Notes: generated by a model from the sequence alone, not told the origin. Counted from the first letter of the stretch, positions 1 to 9,343 are shown. The stretch is 64,000 nt of DNA from Hymenobacter montanus (GCF_014699115.1 NZ_JACXAD010000004.1:124001-188000); one strand, 5' to 3'. Made by a program: numbers and translations.

Positions 1-1
1 T

Positions 2-1243
2 GGGCGATTAAGGGCGCCAAAATCAGGAGACCAACCGGTGAAAGCCGACCAACCAACGGGAGCCGTTGCGCTCCGCGACTCAGTCGCCGTGAAGGCCGTT
101 GCTGCTCCCGACTCCGCTACCAAGCTGGCTATTCCCGAACCAGAGCCCGAGGAGATAGCCCGCCCCGCTCGCACCCGGCGAGCCCAGATTTCTTTCCTTG
201 GGCCCTTGGGCTCGAATGGCTTACGTAGCGGCCAGACCGTGAATAAATTGTCAGTGAATCTGCTGGGCGGCTACGCGGCTGGAGTCGACGGCTTTGAAGC
301 GGCAGGGTTATTCAACGTAGACCGCGACTCCGTGCGGGGCGTGCAGGTGGCGGGCCTGTTCAATATCGTGGGCCGTTATCTCAACGGCTTTCAGGGAGCT
401 GGCTTGCTCAACGTGGTGGGCGGCCCTGGAACTGGCTGGCAAGCCGCGGGCCTGCTTAACGTGGCTGCCCAGCGGGTGAGCGGGGTGCAAACAGCTGGCT
501 TGTTTAATTATAACGGCCCGGCAAAAATGACGGACGCCCCTGCCAGGGAGGCAAATGCGGCTTCCATCTCGCCCACCACCCAGAAGACCGTGCAGGCAGC
601 GGGCTTATTTAACGTGTCGTCCGGCGAAGTGCGAGGCGTGCAGGCGGCGGGCTTGTTCAACGTCGCTGGCAAGGTACAGGGCGTGCAGTTCGCCGGGCTG
701 CTCAACATTGCCGACTCGGTGGATGGCGTCAGTATTGCTCCCCTCAACTTCGTGCGCCACGGATACCATCGCGTCGAGGTGGTAAACACGGAGACGTGGC
801 CTTTGGGCGCCAGTCTGAAGCTGGGCGGCTCACCAGCCTTCTACACCTTTTTCGCCGGGGCCTACGACGGCTTCGGGAACGGTAAGCGGCGCTGGGCCCT
901 GGGCTATGGCGTTGGTGCGGAGTTTCTGACTCGCCACCGCGTTAATCTCAACCTCGACCTAGCAGCTCTGCATGTGAATGAGGAAGGCCGCAGCTGGACT
1001 GACGACCTTAACCTGCACAACCAGTTCCGCTTGCTGGTCGGCTTCGCTCCGTTCAAAGCAGGAGGGCACTTGCGCCTAGTAGCCGGCCCTACGGTGAGTG
1101 TGCTCGTTACGCAGCGCTACGACGCAGAGCGTGGGCAGGTCTACTCCAGCCTCGTGCAAGGCCGCCGTCTGTGGCTCGACGAGGGAAGCGCTACTACCCG
1201 TGTTTGGGGCTGGTTTGGCTACTGCGTGGGCCTTCGCTTTTAA
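2..1243 (+). CDS. Surface-repeat protein, 5' end cut by the window edge
   Basis: The frame is open to the left edge, so the GTG at 38 is unlikely to be the true start and the N-terminus lies outside the window. The visible 400 residues hold about seven degenerate repeats with the core AGLFNV or AGLLNV followed by GVQ (roughly residues 70-240), then a region rich in beta strands up to the C-terminus. These repeats resemble the LA_2272-type surface repeat family and the C-terminal part of Bacteroidota proteins that carry STN and carboxypeptidase-regulatory-like domains upstream. A cell-surface or outer-membrane location is inferred from that resemblance. No catalytic motif is visible. It converges on the next gene. 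Confidence 0.6.
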   Translation, partial: GRLRAPKSGDQPVKADQPTGAVALRDSVAVKAVAAPDSATKLAIPEPEPEEIARPARTRRAQISFLGPLGSNGLRSGQTVNKLSVNLLGGYAAGVDGFEAAGLFNVDRDSVRGVQVAGLFNIVGRYLNGFQGAGLLNVVGGPGTGWQAAGLLNVAAQRVSGVQTAGLFNYNGPAKMTDAPAREANAASISPTTQKTVQAAGLFNVSSGEVRGVQAAGLFNVAGKVQGVQFAGLLNIADSVDGVSIAPLNFVRHGYHRVEVVNTETWPLGASLKLGGSPAFYTFFAGAYDGFGNGKRRWALGYGVGAEFLTRHRVNLNLDLAALHVNEEGRSWTDDLNLHNQFRLLVGFAPFKAGGHLRLVAGPTVSVLVTQRYDAERGQVYSSLVQGRRLWLDEGSATTRVWGWFGYCVGLRF

Positions 1244-1269
1244 GGGCTGAAGTCCGCGTGATGCGGGCG

Positions 1270-1758
1270 TTATTTCAAGTTGGTGTTTCTGTTATTCAAT
1301 CTTAATACTTGCCCCGACCGCTTGCCGCTCCGCTTGATGCGCGCGCCGGGTTCCTGCTCCAACACCAAGCGCGGCAGGTTGCAATCGGTCAGGGCTACAT
1401 CTTGAGGGATGTACCCAGCTGCTCCAACCGTCACCTCCTGGCCGTCGTACACGGGGCCGGTAAACAGAAACATTCCTTCCGAATCGGTCACGTATACTTG
1501 TTGGGTGCCTTTTACATGCAGCGTAGCCCCGGCCAAAGGTCGGCCGTTCGGATCGAACACTTCACCACTAAGCGGTACGCAGGCCAGCCGCATCGGGCGG
1601 GTAGCTGCGGGAGCAGGTACCGGCGCATTTGTTTGGGTCGACAAAGTAATGCGGCCCTGAGTATCGACAGAATTATCTGACCGACTGGTGCTTTGAGCCA
1701 TGACCGATTGCGTGATGCCGGCACAAGTAATAGCTATGAGAAAAAGGAATAAGCGCAT
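1270..1758 (-). CDS. Secreted protein with carboxypeptidase regulatory-like domain
   Basis: A 162-residue protein with an N-terminal signal peptide (hydrophobic run to about residue 20, ending VMAQ). After a Pro/Ala/Thr-rich linker, residues 60-140 form one regulatory-like beta-sandwich: SGEVFDPNGRPLAGATLHV, then GTQQVYVTDSEGMF. The C-terminus is basic. Such domains are common accessory modules of Bacteroidota envelope proteins and have no activity of their own. The protein at 60493 has the same plan (signal peptide, linker, one such domain), so the two are probably paralogues. The exact function is unknown. Confidence 0.7.
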   Translation of the reverse strand: MRLFLFLIAITCAGITQSVMAQSTSRSDNSVDTQGRITLSTQTNAPVPAPAATRPMRLACVPLSGEVFDPNGRPLAGATLHVKGTQQVYVTDSEGMFLFTGPVYDGQEVTVGAAGYIPQDVALTDCNLPRLVLEQEPGARIKRSGKRSGQVLRLNNRNTNLK

Positions 1759-2220
1759 AATTCAAGGTGGGAATGATGGGCCAGGGAGGGATTGCCACAG
1801 GCCGTATAAGCTTCGCGCCGACGACAAACTCGCCTAGCGTGTATGTAAAACAAACTCTTATTTAATGAGGAACAGATGATAACGTGATACTTGGGTAGCC
1901 AGCTAGCGTAGCGCTCAATCAGAAACGGTACTACCACCGCTGGAAGCTATATCCACCAAGGCTTCGAAGCTACGAAAATCGGTGGTAAAAGCAAAGCTAA
2001 TGGCTGACAGCAAACCTTGTGCGTTAAGTCGTCTATCACCTTGTGTAATGGGCCTTTCTGCCGGTTGGACTCCCATTTCCAGGCGACCAAAGCTGATAAA
2101 GCACGACATGAGCACCCACCTAACCGTTGCTATGGCCCCGGTGAGGACGCGCTAATAAGTGCTACCTTTTCAGAAGTATCTTGGCTCAGTCGATACGCTT
2201 GCGCTGCTCACACCAGCCGG
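1759..2220. other. Gap without a recognisable gene
   Basis: Short open frames exist on both strands, but none has a recognisable motif or a plausible start. The stretch looks like decayed accessory sequence plus the upstream region of the gene at 1270-1758. Confidence 0.4.
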
Positions 2221-2577
2221 CTAAACACAGGCCTCTATGAAGACGATGCTGTTACCAAACGGGTCCGTGACTTCGGCTTGCATAACTCGCTCGCTCCAGG
2301 TTGTCTTCTCCAAACCAGGACGCCCAAACGGGTAATCTTTCTGGAGTAGCAACCGATGATAAGCCAGCAAGCCGTTGATCTCGGCCACTGCTTTTGAGCC
2401 GGGGCAGCTTTCACCCCAGTCCCCAATCAGGTGTAGCACAATGTCGCCACGCGATACCTGCATGTACATCGGCCCGGTATCAGACCGCTCTTCCCAGTCG
2501 ATGTGAAAACCCAGCCATCCAACGTAAAATTCACAGGCCTTATGATAATCGAAAATCCGAAAAATAGGAATAACCAT
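2221..2577 (-). CDS. VOC/glyoxalase superfamily protein
   Basis: A 118-residue single-domain protein of the vicinal oxygen chelate fold. Visible signatures are the N-terminal FRIFDYHKACEFYVGWLGF, typical of glyoxalase/bleomycin-resistance-like proteins, a central YMQVSRGDIVLHL strand, and the C-terminal TDPFGNSIVF. An upstream ATG at 2634 would give 19 more residues, but a promoter-like TAGATTTGC at 2601-2609 lies inside that extension, so the ATG at 2577 was chosen. The family includes antibiotic-binding and lyase or dioxygenase members; the substrate cannot be told from sequence. It stands alone. Confidence 0.72.
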   Translation of the reverse strand: MVIPIFRIFDYHKACEFYVGWLGFHIDWEERSDTGPMYMQVSRGDIVLHLIGDWGESCPGSKAVAEINGLLAYHRLLLQKDYPFGRPGLEKTTWSERVMQAEVTDPFGNSIVFIEACV

Positions 2578-2600
2578 AAAAAATACGACTATAATAGTTC

Positions 2601-2609
2601 GCAAATCTA
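2601..2609 (-). promoter_or_regulatory. Predicted -7 promoter box of the VOC gene
   Basis: TAGATTTGC on the minus strand fits the Bacteroidota TAnnTTTG(C) element. It lies 24 bases before the chosen start at 2577. No clear -33 TTTG is visible. Confidence 0.45.
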
Positions 2610-2639
2610 CACACTTAGAATATAACATGCTCACGCTTT

Positions 2640-3233
2640 AAATAATATAATCTCCTTAATGATGAGCGAATCTACTCAAATCACAGGTAATTAGCGGTAT
2701 AAGCACTCGGTTATTTTTCTGCACGTTACCTTTTTAGCTTCATAGCCGTTGCTTTTAGCCTAAGTGGTGCTCGGCAAATGAGGGGGTGCCTCCATTCAGT
2801 AGACGATTCTCGCTACCGAAGAAGGCCTGCCGGATGGTTTGGTTATGACCTTCGCCTTCACAGAGCTAACTTGCTGCCACTGCGCTGTGAGAGGCTGCCA
2901 TTGCTCGCGTTAAGAGCGTATAACCCTATAGAATTGCTCTGGTAATGGTGGGTTGCTCCGTTCATTGGCTACCCAACCAAATACAGTATTTCTCGCAGCT
3001 CGGAATCACCCACTACACGGGCCTCGCTCAAACCCACCCACAATGTCGAAAACGCTGATAGCTAGCTATCCCAGGTAGCCTGAACGCCAGCGGCTAGCTC
3101 ATCGAAAACAACGGCTGCCAGGCGTGGGTTATCGTGGCGCGGCTGCCCCTGGCTGATGAGACAACACCGGAGTTGCTGACGGTACTACAGCTGGAGCCAA
3201 CGTCTTCGTGAAGATCTGAAAAGCAATCAACAT
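2640..3233. other. Gap with one possible coding remnant
   Basis: No intact gene is visible. On the plus strand, 3098-3211 reads as 37 codons without an ATG start (beginning LIENNGCQAWVIVARLP, ending LEPTSS) with protein-like composition. It could be the 3' tail of a lost gene. The rest shows nothing recognisable. Confidence 0.3.
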
Positions 3234-3269
3234 AAAACTCCCACCCTGGCCTGCCAGAGTGGGAGTTTT
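3234..3269. terminator. Bidirectional terminator-like hairpin
   Basis: AAAACTCCCAC and GTGGGAGTTTT form an 11-bp inverted repeat with flanking A and T runs. On the minus strand it follows the lipoprotein gene ending at 3319. On the plus strand it would end any transcript of the decayed region before it. Confidence 0.75.
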
Positions 3270-3318
3270 GCTTCATAAGATACTTCAGGTGGAATATCTG
3301 CAAAGCAGAAGTCCTAAG

Positions 3319-3795
3319 TTAAAAGGCGGTCGAAATTCGGGTTTCCGTTCCCGCAACGCCACGAAAAGTAGTAGGTCTCGAGAGTGTAAGCGTGGATTCT
3401 GAGATGTCTACAACATCGAACAATTTACCAGAAGCAGTAGGTGACTCTCTAGTCGTCAACTTCGTGTCGTTGACCGTTAAATCCCATGACCCGGTAGTCG
3501 TTTGTGGGCTACTTGGGTCACACCTTAGTGGGCCTTTATCGAAAAGTAAAGATTTATTAGTATTAAATTTTACAAAGTCATCCTTTTCGCAAGCAGGTAG
3601 GAGCGCATATACATCTGTCGTGGTGGTACCAGCAACAAAACTGACAGCGGAAACACGCCAGTTTTTAGTCGTCAATAAATCCGTTCTGGATTTGAGTATA
3701 AACTCTTCCTTCTCTTCATCCTTTTCACAAGAAGTAAAGAGGCAGCAGCTAGCCACCATAGCCAATGTGAGCGCGTTCAGGGTAATGATTTTCAT
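3319..3795 (-). CDS. Lipoprotein with lipocalin-like domain
   Basis: A 158-residue protein starting MKIITLNALTLAMVASC, with a lipobox ending TSC near residue 23 followed by an acidic EKDEEKEE run; this is a signal-peptidase II site. The mature part (KNWRVSAVSF, then a Cys-containing loop and TGSWDLTV) matches the general pattern of small Bacteroidota lipoproteins with a lipocalin-like domain. The frame extends 28 codons upstream to 3879, but only the ATG at 3795 gives a proper lipoprotein signal. Surface or periplasmic anchoring is inferred. Function unknown. Confidence 0.68.
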   Translation of the reverse strand: MKIITLNALTLAMVASCCLFTSCEKDEEKEEFILKSRTDLLTTKNWRVSAVSFVAGTTTTDVYALLPACEKDDFVKFNTNKSLLFDKGPLRCDPSSPQTTTGSWDLTVNDTKLTTRESPTASGKLFDVVDISESTLTLSRPTTFRGVAGTETRISTAF

Positions 3796-3879
3796 GGAAG
3801 GGGGTAAAAGTTGAAAAATAGACATATCAACGCATAAAGGGTTAGAATGTTGTTTGAACAATGATAAATTGTACTGCAT

Positions 3880-4337
3880 AATGCAATTTGTTTAATAAGA
3901 TGCTGTAATAGAGTATTTTATATATTTGCAAATAGAGTGCCGCTGCTGGCTAGAGGAAGCTTGCTTCCGTGCAGCCGGTCTCGCATTCACAGTCGCGGCT
4001 TAGTTAGAATTCCCAGTGAAGCCAACTGATGGGGGCTCGACGACCCAGCGTATGGGATATGGACCAAGCCGCTCCGGCCCGCTAGCCTGGGTGCCGTTTC
4101 TAACCGCCAGCCGCAGTGGGGGCAGACCACTCGGCTGAGGGCTGACCACCGTAGCCATTATCGGCCCTCCCGGCGTTAAGGTGCACAGAACTGAATCGGC
4201 GGGACCTTTTAGTATGCAGAAGCTAACCGAGTCAAGGAGTAGTGCTTTTGTATAAGTGGTACTGGCCTGCTAATCCTGAGTTAGAGAACGACGGACACAA
4301 TAACCAAATAGAGCGCGCTCGGTTGGCCGAAGAGCAC
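3880..4337. other. Gap without a recognisable gene
   Basis: The first 50 bases are AT-rich and probably carry the promoter of the lipoprotein gene. The rest is GC-rich and may be decayed coding sequence, but no frame could be assigned. Confidence 0.35.
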
Positions 4338-4367
4338 AAAAGAGCCCGGCCGAGGCCGGGCTCTTTT
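4338..4367. terminator. Strong bidirectional terminator
   Basis: AAAAGAGCCCGGC and GCCGGGCTCTTTT form a perfect 13-bp stem with a 4-base loop. It sits 21 bases beyond the 3' end of the M36 pseudogene and shows where the former gene ended. Confidence 0.85.
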
Positions 4368-4388
4368 AAACGGGAAGCAGTGGCGGGT

Positions 4389-5384
4389 TTAGTGCTCGAT
4401 GGCCACCTTGGTAGTGAAGATACCGTCGCTGGTAGTCACGCGCACCACGTACAGGCCCGCGGCCAGGTGGCTGGTGTTCAGCTCCACGCCATTCTGCTGC
4501 ATCTGCGCGGCCGACACACAGGTGGGTGTCAGCACAGCTTTGCCCAGCAGGTCGAGCAGGGTCACTTCCATCGGCATGGTGCTATTGAGTTGAGTGGCGC
4601 ACAGTGAGCCGGCCCTGGGCCGGGTTGGGATAGGCTTCCAGGGCACTGCCGGCCACCACGCCGTGGTTGTTCAGGACAATAACCTGAGCCGCGGGCGGCA
4701 GGTCGAAGGCGGGAGTCAGGCCGGTAACGCGGGGCTTACCGTTGATTCGGTCGCCCTGCACGGCGCGGTAGCCCATACCACGGCGGGCGAACACGTTCCA
4801 GATCAGGCTGGCGTTGGCCGCGCGGTTAGTGAGCGTGTCAGCCCGCAGCAGCGCATCGCGTCCGTCGAGGAAACCGGGCTGGCAGACCTGCAGCTTGCAG
4901 CCGTCGAGCACGAGCTTGAGCATTTTGTTATTGCCGCCCGGGGCGCTGAAGAAGTCGGGTTTGTAGCCGTATTTGTAGATGAACTGCCAGCTCAGGTCCC
5001 AGAGCACCGTGTCCCTCACTTCCCCCACATTGTGGGTTTTCTGGTACTGGCCCGTGCCCATGCTGAGCTGCGAATACACGCAGTTATTCTTGGTGAAATC
5101 CGTGCTGTAGGGCTTCCGTCAGATGCCCGGGCCGTCGGCATAAGTATGCTTCAAAACGTAGATACTCACGTAGCAGCTAGTGCTTCTTACGTCGCCCGGG
5201 TGGTCATCCACAGGGCGAAGAAATCACTCCAGCCCTTGCCCATCGTTTGAGAGCCATCTGCGCTGTCTAGGCAGTTGTTATTACCGGGGCCGCCGGTCAC
5301 GTGGTTGCTGATGCCGTGGCCAAATTCGTGCGAAACCACGCCATTGTCAAGCGAGCCATCGATGTCCGGGTTGTCGATTCCCAA
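4389..5384 (-). pseudogene. Decayed M36 (fungalysin) metallopeptidase with T9SS tail
   Basis: Three frames together read as the C-terminal half of a secreted M36 zinc metallopeptidase. The first piece (5187-5384) has the zinc site HEFGH, followed by GKGWSDFF, where the family has GEGWSD; the third zinc ligand is therefore Lys. A frameshift near 5190 leads to a piece reading YVLKHTYADGPGI, an in-frame TGA near 5121, and RKPYSTDF. A long stretch (4582-5079) with GGNNKMLKLVLDGCK follows. A last frameshift near 4600 leads to a type A T9SS sorting tail ending TTKVAIEH. Propeptide and N-terminal catalytic half are missing; the remnant begins 3 bases after the stop of the neighbouring T9SS gene. Confidence 0.88.
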
Positions 5385-5387
5385 AAC

Positions 5388-8129
5388 TTACTTAACAATG
5401 CTCAGTCGGCTGGTCATGGTTTCTGCGCCGTTGCGTAGGCGCAGGGTATACAGGCCGGCCGGCAGGCGGCTCAGATCCAGTGGGTTGGTGAAGTTGTCGC
5501 GGGCCGAGCCCGTGTGCACCCGCTGGCCCAGGGCATTGCTGACGAGCACTTCCAGCCCTCCCTTGGCGTTGGCCCCGTGGATCTCAAGATCAAAGACCCC
5601 CGTCGCCGACGGGTTCGGGAACACGCTCACGGCGCGCAGCAGGGCCTCGGAGTTGGCCGCGCCGAGAATGGCCGTTACGGCAATGTTGTCGAGGTAGAGC
5701 GCGCCTTGATTGGCGGCGCTGTTCACGTGGAAGCTCACATACTGGGTACTGGCCCCGGCCGGCAGCAGCGCTACTACCGGGAGGGAGGCGCCATTGGCCA
5801 GCGCGTAGGTTGTGTTGGTGATGGCCGTGTTGGTGTAGAGCAGGTTGGTCTGCCCGGCTACCGTGGCGCTGGTGCCCGACCGGACCTCCAGGCGCTCGGT
5901 GAAGGGCGAGGGGCTGCCCGCGATGCCCTCGGCCCGATAGCGGAAGGCCACCTGGTAGCGGTTGTCGGCCGTCAGCACCAGGGGGGGGGTGAAGAGCCAG
6001 TCATCGGCTGCCACGTCGCTGACTGTCGCGCCATTGTAGCGGATGGCGCGTGGGCCGGAGAACGGGGTGGAGGTGGTCAGAGCCCAGGTAGCCGCGTCGC
6101 CATTGGCATTGAGGATGCTCATGCCGCAGGGCAGGGACGGGCCCGTGGGGACGTTGTCGAAGTCTTCGCTGTAGGGGAAGCTGCTGATGGGGCTAGTCAG
6201 CGGATCGCAACTGGTGCTGAAGGTCACGGGGCCGGCCGGCAAGGTCGTGCCGCCGTTCGTGCAGGCGGCGCGGATGTAGGCCTGGTAGCTGGTGTTGGGC
6301 TGCAGGCCCGTGATGGTAAAGGGCGAGGCCGGGGCCGTGACGGTGGTTCCGCCCGTGGTGGGGTCGAAGCCGGCCGGTCCGTATATCAGCTCCTGGCTGC
6401 TGGTGTTGCTGGAGACCGTGAAGGTGGCAGTAGCGGTCGTCGTCGTCGAGCCCGTGATGCCCAAATTCGTGGGCGCGGTGCAATTAGGCACGGAGGACAG
6501 GCCTAGCTCAATGGCCAAGCGACTCTGTGTTGGACTTAAAGCTAAGTCACTCCAGGGAGCTAGTCCATTACTAGAAGAGTAAAAAATCGCGTTTCGCAAC
6601 GGGGTCTCTCGTTGCGAGGCAATAAATGCCCCTGTGGTGCCAACTTCTTTCACCCCCACGTGGAAGGGACCATTGACCTGTACGTTGGGCAGGGTAATGG
6701 TGACGGGGCCCCCAGCGGCCGGCCGGTTCTGAGTGGGCGAGGTGTAAAGCACGTTACCCGGAACACCGCCCGCGCCCGTTGCATCATATACTATAACCTG
6801 AAAAGCGGTAGTGGGATTCGAAGGCACCGCGGCGAACGTGACGACCGCGTCGGTGAGTACGAGCAGACTCGGGACCGTATATTTTACGCTCAGTACGCCC
6901 CCGGCCGAGGCATTACTGTAATAGACAGCGGGGCCATCATTGGGTAAGGCGGGCTCGATATAGCTGATGCGGTTGGTAGTGACGAGCTGGGACACGGTCA
7001 CGGAGTTGTTCGTATTGTTGCCATCAGCCGCTACGGAGACGGTGACTGTGTTGGTGCCAGCATTGAGCGTGGCCGGCAGGTTGGCAAAATTTATCGTGCC
7101 CCGCGCCCCCGCGGGCAGAATAGCGAGGTTTTGGATGTTGGTAAAGGTATTGGCCCCCGTGATGGACAGCGTAACGACGACGCTATTCTGGGTGGCCGTG
7201 CCCACGTTGGCTATGATGGCTCGCACGGCCTGGGGCAGGGCGCCGGGGCTGGCGATTTTGCCCAGGGTGTAAACGGCCTGCACCGCGACGTCATTCGGAA
7301 TTGGCGGAATCGGCGTGAATCGAAACGTGCGCCCGGCAGTAGGCGGAGAGGCAGCGCTGGCGTTAAGAGTGTTGAGGGAACCAGCGGTCAGAACACTAGC
7401 AAATGTGGCCGCGCTCCAGGGATCCGTGGGCTGCTTCTTGGCTTGTAAAATTTGCCCGTCTGCGAAGGAGGTGCCTTTAAGTCCAACTTGCGTGGAGCGA
7501 AACGTCGCTGAAGCACTAGCGGTGGCAGGGCCATACACCAACTCGATCACGTTGGTGCCTTCGTAAAGGCGCACCTGAAAACTCATGTTGGTGTACTGCG
7601 TCGGGTTGACGCTGGCTTTGTCCCGCACGTTTTTCCACTGAATGGTGCAGATGCGGGAGCCGGAAGCCCCCGTGGTGGCCACCCGGTATTCGGTATTGCC
7701 GGCCGCGCCCGCGGTCAGGTCGATGTTAAAAGGCGCGATGATGTTGGCGTCGGCGCTTTGAAAGGGGTCAGTGCTGGGGGTACCAGGGGTTTCACTCAGG
7801 AACATGGCTGTACTCGAGGGGGCCAGGTTGCCCAGCTTGATGAAGCCGTTGGTGTTGAGCACGAACTGAGTGAAGGTCGCCCCATTATAGTTGAAGGTAA
7901 ACCCGATGGGCTGGGCGGCGGAATTAGCATCGTCGGTGTTGGCCGTGGCGATGGCCGTGCCCGTGGTAGTTAAGTCTGTATACGTGGTGACTACGTTAGT
8001 TGCCCCCGTAGTAATGTAGTTGAGCGCCTGCGCCTGTACCAGTACTGCGGAGCTGCCTACCAGCAGCGCGGCTAAGCCGACGTGCCGTAGACGACGGGGC
8101 AGTGTTCTCAAAACGTAGGAATTAACCAT
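5388..8129 (-). CDS. Secreted multidomain T9SS type A protein
   Basis: A 913-residue protein. The ATG at 8129 gives a signal peptide ending VLVQAQA; the frame's earlier ATG at 8183 would put 18 residues before it. The order is: a beta-rich N-terminal domain (FTFNYNGATFTQFVLNTNGF), a CARDB-like segment (NDVAVQAVYTLGK, near residue 285), a fibronectin type III domain (CTAPTNLGITG to QAYIRAACTNGG), a jelly-roll region (FPYSEDFDNVP) and a C-terminal type A sorting domain (VSVFPNPSATGVFDLEI, ending TSRLSIVK). It would be exported by T9SS and anchored at the surface. No catalytic motif is seen, so an adhesin or binding role is likely. The coding strand has a C9 tract at 5991-5999. Its stop adjoins the M36 pseudogene. 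Confidence 0.82.
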   Translation of the reverse strand: MVNSYVLRTLPRRLRHVGLAALLVGSSAVLVQAQALNYITTGATNVVTTYTDLTTTGTAIATANTDDANSAAQPIGFTFNYNGATFTQFVLNTNGFIKLGNLAPSSTAMFLSETPGTPSTDPFQSADANIIAPFNIDLTAGAAGNTEYRVATTGASGSRICTIQWKNVRDKASVNPTQYTNMSFQVRLYEGTNVIELVYGPATASASATFRSTQVGLKGTSFADGQILQAKKQPTDPWSAATFASVLTAGSLNTLNASAASPPTAGRTFRFTPIPPIPNDVAVQAVYTLGKIASPGALPQAVRAIIANVGTATQNSVVVTLSITGANTFTNIQNLAILPAGARGTINFANLPATLNAGTNTVTVSVAADGNNTNNSVTVSQLVTTNRISYIEPALPNDGPAVYYSNASAGGVLSVKYTVPSLLVLTDAVVTFAAVPSNPTTAFQVIVYDATGAGGVPGNVLYTSPTQNRPAAGGPVTITLPNVQVNGPFHVGVKEVGTTGAFIASQRETPLRNAIFYSSSNGLAPWSDLALSPTQSRLAIELGLSSVPNCTAPTNLGITGSTTTTATATFTVSSNTSSQELIYGPAGFDPTTGGTTVTAPASPFTITGLQPNTSYQAYIRAACTNGGTTLPAGPVTFSTSCDPLTSPISSFPYSEDFDNVPTGPSLPCGMSILNANGDAATWALTTSTPFSGPRAIRYNGATVSDVAADDWLFTPPLVLTADNRYQVAFRYRAEGIAGSPSPFTERLEVRSGTSATVAGQTNLLYTNTAITNTTYALANGASLPVVALLPAGASTQYVSFHVNSAANQGALYLDNIAVTAILGAANSEALLRAVSVFPNPSATGVFDLEIHGANAKGGLEVLVSNALGQRVHTGSARDNFTNPLDLSRLPAGLYTLRLRNGAETMTSRLSIVK
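5991..5999. repeat. Homopolymer of nine G (C9 in the coding strand)
   Basis: The tract encodes TPPL in the T9SS gene. Loss of one C leads to a TGA three codons beyond the tract. Confidence 0.9.
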
Positions 8130-8842
8130 AAAGAAAAGCAGGATGGAAAGTGAAAAACGAACGGAAAAGTCGCGCCGCCTCATCAGAAGGGAGGTAGGGC
8201 GACCTTAGGGGAGGCAATATGCAAATTTTGCACGGAATATTCTACAAATAGTTTATGCTGGCAACTGCGAAGTGCCTCTGAACTACGGCTTAGCCAAATT
8301 TTTCCAGTGCCTGTGGGCAATTGGTAAAAAGAGGAAAAGCAATGGGCGGTTAAGCCCGCGCAAGCCTCGCTCGATTCGTTGGGTCGAAGTTGGTATAGGT
8401 AGAGCGGCTGCGACCAGCATAGCAACTCTCCACTCCAGCTAGATCGATTTTCGCAATGCAAAACTGATTTTATCGCCTTATCGCAGTCGGTATGCGGGCC
8501 ATTCCAGGGAAACTGAGCAGAAAGCAGTAATGTAATTGACGACTTGCTTTAAAAAGTCCGATGCTCCTCAATAGACGGAGCTTGAAAAATAAATTTCCCT
8601 GATCCCGGACATCGGTTTCCACCCTACTCCTCCCCAGACCAGCGGTTTAGCAAAAGCACGTGACGAACCCAATAAGCACCGTATATGGGTTGGATTTATG
8701 GTTGATTGTCAAGCTTTTTTGTAAAATTATTAATAGAGTACTCCAGCTGCATAAAGCTGGCCCGGAGAGTTGGCATAGTAGGTAGCTAGAAAGGGCCCTG
8801 GTTATGCCAGTGTCCGGCCAAGGTTGCGAAAATCGCCGAGCC
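8130..8842. other. Gap between divergent genes
   Basis: About 700 bases between the T9SS gene (minus) and the small protein gene (plus). Two minus-strand open frames (8183-8461 and 8647-8943) lack recognisable motifs and were not accepted. It should hold the promoter of the T9SS gene, but no box could be assigned with confidence. Confidence 0.4.
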
Positions 8843-8878
8843 TTTGCGGTATGAATCGTTTGTGAATGTATAATTTGG
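8843..8878 (+). promoter_or_regulatory. Probable promoter of the gene at 8927
   Basis: TTTG at 8843-8846 and TATAATTTGG at 8869-8878, 22 bases apart, approximate the Bacteroidota -33/-7 pair. The -7 box is imperfect. Confidence 0.35.
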
Positions 8879-8926
8879 CCGCTCAAATACCTTCGTATTT
8901 TGAGTGCGGAGCCTGAGCTTACTTTT

Positions 8927-9343
8927 ATGGAGTTACACGCCATCGTTGATTCTCCCGGAATATTTATTGGATACGATGCGCAAAACCAGTGGCTTTATGC
9001 CGACTGGAAAGGAGAGCACGATCGGCATTCGGCACGGACAGGTTGTCGGCGGCTACTGGATGCCTTACGAGCGTGGCCGTGTCACAAGATTCTTAACGAT
9101 ACTTCTAACATCACCCACCTCACCATGCAGCCTACCCTGCGGGGCGCCTGGTGGCTGCATGAGATGCGCGAGGCCGGCTTACAGTACATTGCCTGGGTGC
9201 TGCCCAGCAACCTCGTGGCCCGACAAACCGCCGAGACCATTGCGCAAACCATCGAGAATCCGTACGTGGGCACGTTTGATGATGTTGCCTCCGCCTATGT
9301 ATGGCTACAACAGCAGCAGATAGCCGTCGATAGTCAGCAGTGA
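8927..9343 (+). CDS. Small SpoIIAA/STAS-like protein
   Basis: A 138-residue soluble protein. The ATG at 8927 (MELHAIVDSPGIFIGYD) was preferred over a TTG at 8900. The pattern is a beta-strand start, YADWKGEHD, a helix region with TGCRRLLDALRAW, then LNDTSNITH and a second half with YIAWVLPSN. This resembles STAS/SpoIIAA-like proteins common in Hymenobacter, where the HKILNDTSN segment replaces the central strand and loop. No catalytic residue is evident. It precedes the GH43 gene by 41 bases, but there is no functional reason to link them. Confidence 0.5.
   Translation: MELHAIVDSPGIFIGYDAQNQWLYADWKGEHDRHSARTGCRRLLDALRAWPCHKILNDTSNITHLTMQPTLRGAWWLHEMREAGLQYIAWVLPSNLVARQTAETIAQTIENPYVGTFDDVASAYVWLQQQQIAVDSQQ

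Noticed and set aside
1915-2349. Frames of 66 (minus) and 110 (plus) codons upstream of and across the VOC gene
   Set aside because: They overlap each other or the VOC gene and show no family signature.
3098-3211. 37-codon frame as a real small gene
   Set aside because: No start codon and no promoter; mentioned only as a possible remnant.
8183-8943. Two minus-strand frames of 92 and 98 codons
   Set aside because: No motif, no plausible start or promoter, unusual composition; one overlaps the start of the real gene at 8927.
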